DNA from: Pictodentalium vernedei
Lineage: Eukaryota > Mollusca > Scaphopoda > Dentaliida > Dentaliidae
Assembly: GCA_031216915.1 (NCBI GenBank)
Contig: CM062296.1
Location: 665,943,838 to 666,007,837, forward strand
Reading direction: 5' to 3'
DNA: 64,000 bases
How positions within the stretch are numbered: the first letter of the stretch is position 1; every line of letters starts with the position of its first letter. The notes beneath the pieces are model-generated. The model did not search any database, had not been told where the DNA came from, and was given only the letters and a program-made list of their open reading frames with translations. The translations under genes were made by a program, and so were the position numbers. Below are positions 57,910 to 64,000 of this stretch, one piece after another.

Positions 57910-58731
57910 ATGGAAAACCTGGAATTACCAGCTCGTCTAAAGAAAGCCATCTCAGCTATGGGCGTCTCTTGTCCCATCTCCTGGACTATCCAGGAAATAG
58001 GCAAGAGCGTCCATCTGAATATGGAATTTAAAGTAGAAGAAAACATCACTACACCACCCTCTTCGGGGAGAGGTAGTACCTTTGATGAGAGGATCCCCTC
58101 TCACACTGGTCCTCACCCGAGGAGGTCAGGAGGCCCTGAAAAGAAGAAAAGGAAAAAGAGTCCATCAACCAGGCGCAGGGATTCGCGTCGCCTGGAGGCT
58201 TTCCTGGATAAGAAGAAAGAGGTGAGCGAGGGTGTGGAGGTTCCGGAGGCAGCCACCAGTTCCACTCCTAATCCTACAGGCACACCCAACCAACTACCAG
58301 CTCCCCAGCTGGCACAGTTGGATAAGGAACGTCCTGTAGAGATTGAGGAGGAACTGAAAGTTGCTTTTTCGCCACTTCCCACCCCTCACTCCCCTCTTCC
58401 TTCGTTCTCGGACAGCCAGGACAAGGAGGAACTAACACCAAAACAACCTTCACCAGCTTCACAGACAACCTCTAAAGAACATTCAGACATGGCAAAAGCA
58501 CTACCAGAAACCCGGCAATTCTTGGCTGAATGCAAAAAATTCAATAAACGCAGCAAAGAAAGGGACAGACGATCCGAAGAAATCGATAGACTGAAGAAGG
58601 AATTCATCAACAGACAAAGACAACTGACAGACACAGCTAATCACTCAACAACTCCAACCATCACTTCCACGGTCTCTCCATCACAGCCACCTCCCCCAAA
58701 GAAGTCACGACGAAAGAACAAACGCGGATAA
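57910..58731 (+). CDS. Unidentified 273-residue basic, proline-rich protein
   Basis: The longest clean non-DIRS frame in the window. I take the ATG at 57910 (MENLELPARLKKAI); the frame is open slightly further, to a GTG at 57892. Residues 1-45 look like a small folded module (LPARLKKAISAMGVSCPISWTIQEIGKSVHLNMEF), followed by a basic motif KKKRKKSPSTRRRDSRRLEAFLDKKK, a long Pro/Ser/Thr-rich linker, a charged, probably coiled-coil stretch (ECKKFNKRSKERDRRSEEIDRLKKEFINRQRQL) and a Lys/Arg-rich end (PPPPKKSRRKNKRG). I do not recognise a named family. A basic motif of the KSPSxxRRDxxR kind is, from memory, frequent in hypothetical proteins of marine invertebrates and may belong to a retroelement ORF1. 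The neighbours are a Penelope-like element upstream and a LINE running toward it from downstream. No polyadenylation signal was identified. Confidence 0.5.
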   Translation: MENLELPARLKKAISAMGVSCPISWTIQEIGKSVHLNMEFKVEENITTPPSSGRGSTFDERIPSHTGPHPRRSGGPEKKKRKKSPSTRRRDSRRLEAFLDKKKEVSEGVEVPEAATSSTPNPTGTPNQLPAPQLAQLDKERPVEIEEELKVAFSPLPTPHSPLPSFSDSQDKEELTPKQPSPASQTTSKEHSDMAKALPETRQFLAECKKFNKRSKERDRRSEEIDRLKKEFINRQRQLTDTANHSTTPTITSTVSPSQPPPPKKSRRKNKRG

Positions 58732-58789
58732 GCTGCTTCCTACGCCTTGCCTCCTTTACCACGCTCAGAACATAACCAAAACATTATAC

Positions 58790-59965
58790 AGCTAACGAGG
58801 GTCGAAAGGGGCTTGTTCCCCATACCGTCCCTGCGCGCCTTTGGCGCGCAAAATCATTTCGTTCCTTTCAGAAAACCGTTGATATTCTCTCACGATTGTC
58901 CGAAATGTATTAACCCTGATTGATTCGTATCCCATGCAATCCATTACAAAATGTATCTCATCTTCTACAGCTCTGGAGTCACATACCCGACAAAGCCTTT
59001 CGTTGTGAGGCAAAGGAGGCTGTGTGTGTCTACCTTTCTCAACAAGTAACTTGTAGTTACTTATTCTCAGACGAGTGAACATATTTTTTGGCATCCAACG
59101 ACGTGGTGTTCAAAAGAGATGGTTCCAAACTGAACGTTTCTTTGAACATCCTGTATGTTCTCAATTTATTTTTACCGTTCTTTTTACTGTCGTCGTTGAT
59201 GTCGTTTAAGAATCGCTCAAAGTGGGTGTTTTCTGAGGTCATTCTGAAGCTCTTGATGTCAGACATTCTGATCGTATCATTTTCTCTGTTGTGATTTTTT
59301 ACAAATCGCTGACATTTAATAAATATTGAGTCGCCCTTTGAGTATTTCTCATATTCCGTTCTCGCCTCACTCAGTAAAAGGGGCGATGGTAACTGATATA
59401 ATTTCTGAACATATCTGATCATGCGAAGTGTTGCATCTATGTGCAGTGGGTATCGCCCAACTTCAGCTCGTACAGCATGGTTGGAAGATTTGTTGCCCAC
59501 ACCCAGTAGTAGCTTGCAAAACCGAAGATGGACATTTTCACATGGTGTGTTATCGAAGGATACGTTATTTAACTCAGCAGCCCAAATTTCACTTCCGTAG
59601 AGTACAATAGGTTTTATAAGGGAATCAAAAAGTTTTAAGGAGGTGGATATTGGTGGAGACCATTTGTTCCTAAAAGCAGTTTGCAGGCTATGAAGTGCCT
59701 TTAGGCCTTTAAGACTCAACTCCTTCTGTGCGTTTTGCATTTTACCTGTAATTGTAAAAGTTAAACCCAGATATGTATACATGGAAGTTTGTTCTAAAAG
59801 TTTAGAGCCAATATAAAACTTTGGGGTATGTTTCATTCTACGTGAGTTAAAAATCATAATTTTAGTTTTATCGATGTTTACACTTAAAGCATTTTGTCTG
59901 GTATATTCTTCTAATTTATCTAAACAGTGCTGTATTATGTTCATCAACTTGTCTTTACCCGAAGC
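58790..59965 (-). mobile_element. 5'-truncated LINE (Jockey/CR1/I-like), 3' half of ORF2
   Basis: On the minus strand, 59965 to about 59060 encodes the RT thumb and beyond: LDKLEEYTRQNALSVNIDKTKIMIFNSR, then YTYLGLTFT and LFDSLIKPIVLYGSEIWAAE, then LRFCKLLLGVGNKSSNHAVRAEVGRYPLHI. A frameshift between about 59057 and 59094 moves the frame to 58792-59094, which carries LRISNYKLLVEKGRH and the closing zinc-finger-like CRVCDSRAVEDEIHFVMDC. The polymerase active site and endonuclease are missing. The 5' edge is capped by SINE-derived sequence (59965-60118). Confidence 0.85.
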
Positions 59966-60118
59966 TAACCTTGCTTTTGCGGAGTTAGTACGTTCGGAGT
60001 CTAACCGCTGCTCGGTGGTTCTCTCCTGGTACCTCGGCTTCCTCAACCCGTAAAACTGTCCGACACGAGGTGACCCTGACTGTTGAAAGTGTCGTTCAAC
60101 TCCAATAATAAATGAATA
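59965..60118 (+). mobile_element. SINE 3' fragment abutting the LINE
   Basis: GCTAACCTTGCTTTTGCGGA, CGCTGCTCGGTGGTTCTCTC, CCTCGGCTTCCTCAACCCGT and AAAACTGTCCG match the 3' half of the SINE at 63036-63365, and it ends in CCAATAATAAATGAATAA. The ~45 codons the upstream part of the LINE open frame appears to add are just this SINE read backwards. Confidence 0.78.
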
Positions 60119-60601
60119 AATCCAGATTATTTTACCCTTCTTCTGATTTTGGATACAACTGTTATCAGAGTTATTATGACTTGACAAATTGTCAGCATCC
60201 CTTATCTCTTTTTCCGAACGACGGAACAGCAGAAATTTACTCTCACAAATATCTGTACAGCACCAGTTTGATGCGAATTGTCAAACACGTGTTCTTTCGT
60301 AAGAGCAAAAACACATTTTCGCTGTCAAAATTACGAAAAGCAAATAAATTGTAAACTCTGATTAGATTTGCGGAAGATAAGACACTCTTCATATATTGAA
60401 ATGTTTGCAACCTCTGATCTCATCAACCGATGATTAATGTGCTCCACTACAGTTCTTATTCAACTGACTGACACATAAAACAAAACATTTCTATCTCGTT
60501 TTCGTTCGACCACATCACCAAAAACACCTTCTGCGTATATTATCTTCCTTCTTAGTTTCAAATTTTCATTTTCGAGTGGTGGGAGGGGGGACTATTATGA
60601 T
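60119..60601. other. No gene seen
   Basis: AT-rich DNA without recognisable features. Confidence 0.35.
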
Positions 60602-60722
60602 CCCCGTTGAGTCTGGAGGAGAGATGGGGAAATCTCATCCGAGGGGCAAGATATTTGTCTGGTTCAAATATCTTGCCCCGAGGGTGAGATTTCCCCATTC
60701 CCACCTTCAGACTCATCGAGGA
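60602..60722. repeat. Inverted repeat (hairpin), ~56-bp arms
   Basis: TGAGTCTGGAGGAGAGATGG...GGGGCAAGATATTTG pairs with CAAATATCTTGCCCC...CCATTCCCACCTTCAGACTC with scattered mismatches around a short loop. Confidence 0.88.
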
Positions 60723-61194
60723 TGATTTTTTTGACATACCCAATTTATCAAGTCGTAGTCCTTTCGAAAAACGAACAATTTCATCGGAAAGATCGAACAA
60801 AAGTTAGGTATATTCCACAGGTATATACTAAAAAATTGATTTGTAACACTGTTCGTTAAGGGGTTAATGAATTTGCGCGTGTCAAACTCTAATGTAAAGG
60901 GCATTGTGAGATTATTGATCGATCGATAAATTCGCGCAGTGATATTATTAAATCTGCAGAGAAACATGGGGTTGAATGTATATTAAACTTGATTTGTTTC
61001 AACCCCATGTTGCAATTGTGCAGACGATGATGAAATAGTTCCGACGACCTAATAAAATATGCAAATGAGTGTGTCACGTGGGGTGGGTGGGATCGAAATA
61101 TCCCACCCTGCTGTCTCACCCGGGACACGCGTATGTTTCACGTATAGTGGGGGGGGGGGGAGACCCTCTCAACACTGAGCTCCTGAATGGTATC
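60723..61194. other. No gene; small inverted repeats and a G tract
   Basis: ACATGGGGTTGAA/TTCAACCCCATG at about 60963-61011 and GGGTGGGAT/ATCCCACCC at about 61085-61108 are small hairpins. A G-run lies near 61148-61160. Confidence 0.5.
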
Positions 61195-61600
61195 AAAAAT
61201 GAATATAATTTACAGCAACGTGGGGAAATCTATTTTGTATTCATATAGAGAGGAGGTTCAGTAATATATTAATCCAACAGCCCTATAGCGCTGTGGGATT
61301 AAATTATTGCCGATTGTCCTCACTGATTTGTTGTCTATTCTGCCATCCGCAAATGCTACTATTTTCTTCACACTGAAATGTTTGAAACACGGACTGAACA
61401 GGGTTGACCTGGATGTGATTTCAAGCAAGTAGCGCGTGCGTCGAAACTGAATGGGGGCGGGGTGAGTTAGCCACACCACTTTCAAAAGTGAGACGTGGGG
61501 CCTAAATCCTATAGTTTAGTCTCTTTAGTTCCTGGTTTACTGGTGGATGATATTCACCATTTTCATTATTGGTACAACAAAGGTTACCGAGAAATACGAC
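61195..61600 (+). repeat. Duplicated segment, uninterrupted copy
   Basis: Aligns in order with 62568-62646, 62891-63019 and 63382-63560: shared TATTTTGTATTCATATAGAG, CAGTAATA-TAATCC, AATGCTACTATT.TCTTCA, AGGGT.GACC..GATGTGATTT and TTAGT.TCTGGTTTACTGG-like blocks. The second copy is split by a MITE and a SINE. Confidence 0.8.
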
Positions 61601-61726
61601 CCGAGAGTCCATTTTATCATCTCGGAAATTTTCGGAGTTAAAATTCCCAAATCTGTCGTTCTGGACAGGAACCATTTGACCAACCATCGTTTGGATATGC
61701 AAGAAACTTTGGAATTTCATTCCGAA

Positions 61727-62060
61727 AGGCGAGTGCTGTGACTCAGTGGTTGGGGCATTAGACTTTAAACCGACAAGTCGATGGTTCGAGTCTGATCCAC
61801 GCCGTTCTATCCTTGGGCAAGACACTTAATCTACATTGCCCACGTGGGGCGTGGGGATGTGATGGCGCTTTGTACTAAGGCGTACTCCACGTCGATGGTT
61901 CACTAGCCTCCAATCGCTGCTTACTCTGTCTGTGTCATGCATGCAAGTTACTTAGTTGGAGAATCTGACAGTTGCTCGTTAGTTCTTTCAGGGTACTCCG
62001 ACACTATATGCTCATGTCTGTTGAAAGCATCGTTAAACCCCAAAAAACAAACATAAACAA
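61727..62060 (+). mobile_element. tRNA-headed SINE, nearly full length, older
   Basis: Head GCGAGTGCTGTGACTCAGTG, B box GATGGTTCGAGTCTGATCC, then TATCCTTGGGCAAGACACTT, GTACTAAGGCGTACTCCACG, ATCTGACAGTTGCTCGTTAG and a diverged tail GAAAGCATCGTTAAACCCC running into an A-rich CAAACATAAACAAA end. More diverged than 63036-63365. Confidence 0.82.
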
Positions 62061-62409
62061 ACCCTTTCAACAAGGAGCTCCCGAATATTATTCTCCCGAA
62101 AATATAATTTACATCCACGTCTCAGTGGCGTAACCATGGAGGACCCCCCCCCCCCCCACACACACACCCAATTTTAGTCATGCCCCCCCCCCTCCCCCTA
62201 ATTATTGATTCCTTTCACAACTTATAAATTATGGACACAAACGGACTCAAGAGTCAAGGAAATTGCGGTTTTTTTTGTCTCGAATTTCAATTTTTTTCCC
62301 GGGGGAGACCCCTATCCAGCGAGAGGAGGTGTCCCCTCTTGTGCTCGCCACAATCTCGCCGCTACGTGGCTCGGATGATGCTGCGCATCCAATTCTGTAA
62401 GCCAGCTAG
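62061..62409. other. No gene; C/(CA) tracts and GC-rich scraps
   Basis: 62144-62167 is a C-run followed by (CA)n, and 62181-62195 another C-run. 62290-62345 (GAGACCCCTATCC...GAGGAGGTGTCCCCTC) resembles the GC-rich patch at 23330. Confidence 0.45.
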
Positions 62410-62481
62410 TAGTTCAGCGATCTGAACGTAGCGGCTACCCCCATTCGTAGGGGGTAGCCGCTATGTTCAGATCGCTGAACT
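62410..62481. repeat. Near-perfect hairpin made of a dispersed-repeat terminus
   Basis: AGTTCAGCGATCTGAACGTA and CGGCTACCCCC pair with GGGGGTAGCCG and TATGTTCAGATCGCTGAACT around ATTCGTA. The arm sequence is the same motif that begins the dispersed repeats at 33497 and 42469. Confidence 0.9.
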
Positions 62482-62646
62482 AGCCCCATATATATTACTC
62501 TTGCCCCCCCCCCCCCCCCCCCGAACTTTGATATCCCGGCTACGCGCCTACCACGTCTGTCCGCGTGGGTAAAAAAATATAATTTACATCCACGTGGGAA
62601 ACTCTATTTTGTATTCATATAGAGTGGTTCAGTAATAGTTTAATCC
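62482..62646 (+). repeat. C tract and first part of the duplicated segment (second copy)
   Basis: A C-run at about 62504-62522, then from about 62568 the sequence matches 61195 onward up to the MITE at 62651. Confidence 0.75.
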
Positions 62647-62650
62647 TTAA

Positions 62651-62886
62651 CCATTTACCGAACATGAAAAGCAGACGACACTTGCAAATAAAATTCTTCA
62701 ATAATTAATTTTTTTCATTTTTTGCGTCAAAAACATAGTTTATGACACCTCATTGGAACGAGCTCACAGAGTTCGTTCCAATGAGGGGTCATGAGCTATG
62801 TTTTTGAGACAAAAAATGAATGAAAATTGAATGGTGATTTTTGTGAACAGCACAGGCCGGTTTTGGCCGTTATGTTGGGTAAAGGG
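62651..62886. mobile_element. Family 1 foldback MITE, complete
   Basis: Ends CCATTTACCGAACATG and TATGTTGGGTAAAGGG-like, flanked by TTAA at 62647-62650 and 62887-62890. The central hairpin is ATTGGAACGAGCTC / GAGTTCGTTCCAAT with AGTTTATGACACC against GGGTCATGAGCTATG. It interrupts the duplicated segment: the paralogue at 61195-61600 runs across this point without it. Confidence 0.88.
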
Positions 62887-62890
62887 TTAA

Positions 62891-63019
62891 ATTTTGCTGA
62901 CCCCCTCCTTACCGATTTGTGGTCTATTGGGTCATCTTCGAATGCTACTATTATCTTCATGCAGAAATTATGCGTAGCGGACCGAAAGGGTCAACCCCAA
63001 TGTGATTTTGGAACAACTT
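62891..63019 (+). repeat. Duplicated segment, second copy, middle part
   Basis: TTTTGCTGACC...TTGTGGTCTATT...AATGCTACTATTATCTTCAT...GGTCAACCCCAATGTGATTTTG matches about 61300-61425. Confidence 0.75.
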
Positions 63020-63035
63020 TATGCCAACACTAATT

Positions 63036-63365
63036 GGGAGCGCGATGGCTCAGTGGTATACCGTTGGACTTCTATGATAGAGGTCCCGAGTTCGATCCCC
63101 GTCCGGGACGACCCGCGTTGTGTCCTTGGGCAAGGCACTTTGTCGCCGTGTACTATGGCGCACTGCACGTCGATTGTGCACATGTCTTCAACCGCTGTAA
63201 CCCTGCTTGAGCGGAACTTGAACAGAGTTAGAATGTTGAGGAGCTGACAGTTGCTCGTCGATGCTCGGTGGTGCTCTCCGGGTACTCCGGCTTCCTCCAT
63301 CCGTAAAACTGTCGCGGTCACGATTAGCCATTGTGCATAAGTATGTTTCCTTAAACACCAATAAA
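63036..63365 (+). mobile_element. Full-length, young tRNA-headed SINE
   Basis: 330 bp with a perfect 16-bp duplication TATGCCAACACTAATT at 63020-63035 and 63366-63381. Parts in order: tRNA-like head (A box GATGGCTCAGTGGTATACC, B box CGAGTTCGATCCCCGTC), central domain TTGTGTCCTTGGGCAAGGCA, GTACTATGGCGCACTGCACG, a block TGAGGAGCTGACAGTTGCTC, TCCGGCTTCCTCCATCCGTA, and the tail GATTAGCCATTGTGCATAAG...CCTTAAACACCAATAAATA. This is the best reference copy in the window and shares its tail with the SINE-like family at 436, 1432 and 47237. Confidence 0.93.
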
Positions 63366-63381
63366 TATGCCAACACTAATT

Positions 63382-63560
63382 TCTCGCAGTGTTGGTTTAA
63401 GTACTGGTAAGTAATGGGTGTGGTGGAACTTTTTGGATAGGGGTGGGGGTAGCCACTCCACTCTAAAACTTAGGCGCTATAGTCTAAAGTAGACTCCTTA
63501 GTTTCTGATTTACTGGGAAAGGTGTTGGCATTTTCGTCATTAATAATATAGACAAATTAA
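63382..63560 (+). repeat. Duplicated segment, second copy, last part
   Basis: Continues the match to about 61430-61600 (GGGGGTAGCCACTCCACT, TAGTCTAAAGTAGACTCC, TTTACTGG). Confidence 0.7.
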
Positions 63561-64000
63561 TTTCTTTGGAGCCCTGGTATCAGGTATCGGACTAAAAATT
63601 TCTTCTAACTGGATGTAACAAAAATCTTTCGGCTGCTACTTACCCAACCCACATCTCTTTATCTATGGGAGGGGTGATCCAACAAAAGGAATTCGTAAAC
63701 CAGAGGACATAATACCCCCACTTCAAGTTGGGGCAGACATAAAGCATCTAATAAAAAATCATAGGTGGAGCCACCATTATAACCAGGGGGACATACCCCC
63801 CCCCCCCCCCCCTCATTTGACAATTCTGAACCCCCCTTCCCTCCGATTATCAAATGTAGAATCGAGCGCAATTAGAAATGGTAGTTAACTGTTATCAATC
63901 AACTAATGTTAGGGTCAATAATTTAGTGAAATTACCAAGAGGTCTGTTGTGACAGTCCACTAACATGCAACTTTTTCCGTTTCGAATATTTCCAGTGGAA
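63561..64000. other. No gene; C tract near 63789-63810
   Basis: No supportable coding region up to the right edge. Confidence 0.4.

Noticed and set aside
59965-60187. Extended N-terminus of the LINE protein
   Set aside because: The extra codons translate the antisense of a SINE fragment and have nothing to do with the LINE.
63036-63110. A free-standing tRNA gene
   Set aside because: The A and B boxes belong to the head of a full-length SINE with a 3' tail and a target-site duplication.

Overview
This is a stretch of AT-rich, repeat-dominated nuclear DNA from an animal, most likely a marine invertebrate. The evidence is the mixture of elements: three DIRS-type tyrosine-recombinase retrotransposons, a Penelope-like element with a GIY-YIG nuclease, LINE fragments, tRNA-headed SINEs, TTAA-flanked and hAT-type MITEs, and many simple repeats and G/C homopolymers. 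The species cannot be fixed from the sequence alone. I found no host gene that I would call with confidence. There are no rRNA genes, free-standing tRNA genes or CRISPR arrays. The only tRNA-like sequences are SINE heads.

Layout. 1-2.9 kb: two SINE-like insertions with perfect target-site duplications, then a tandemly doubled ~515-bp repeat. 2.9-16.8 kb: a nested pair of DIRS elements, both coding on the minus strand. Outer element A (2892-16782) is split by inner element B (9568-16384). Each has inverted terminal repeats and an internal complementary region that reads as the fusion of its two ends. A carries gag-like, reverse transcriptase/RNase H and tyrosine recombinase regions and looks nearly whole apart from B; B is badly decayed. 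16.8-25.2 kb: two SINEs, a (TG)n tract and an hAT-like MITE. 25.2-32.0 kb: a third, more distant DIRS element C, also decayed. 32.1-33.1 kb: a second hAT-like MITE with a perfect 8-bp duplication.

33-48 kb: a patchwork of dispersed repeats and hairpins, a LINE scrap, a Polinton-like protease fossil split by a SINE, a possible FLYWCH-type exon, a ~230-bp minisatellite, and two copies of a repeat packed with CRE, NRF1, YY1 and ETS-like promoter motifs. 48.6-51.6 kb: an array of ~340-bp units lying between the two ends of a TTAA-flanked foldback MITE. 52-56 kb: more foldback MITEs and a SINE. 56-60.1 kb: a 5'-truncated Penelope-like element, an unidentified basic ORF (57910-58731) and the 3' part of a LINE. 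60-64 kb: a duplicated segment whose second copy is split by a MITE and by a full-length young SINE.

The genes do not work together as a host pathway. What the window records is the order of mobile-element insertions: DIRS into DIRS, SINE into Polinton-like remnant, MITE and SINE into an older duplication. Several of these can be read exactly because an uninterrupted copy of the target, or a target-site duplication, is also present.
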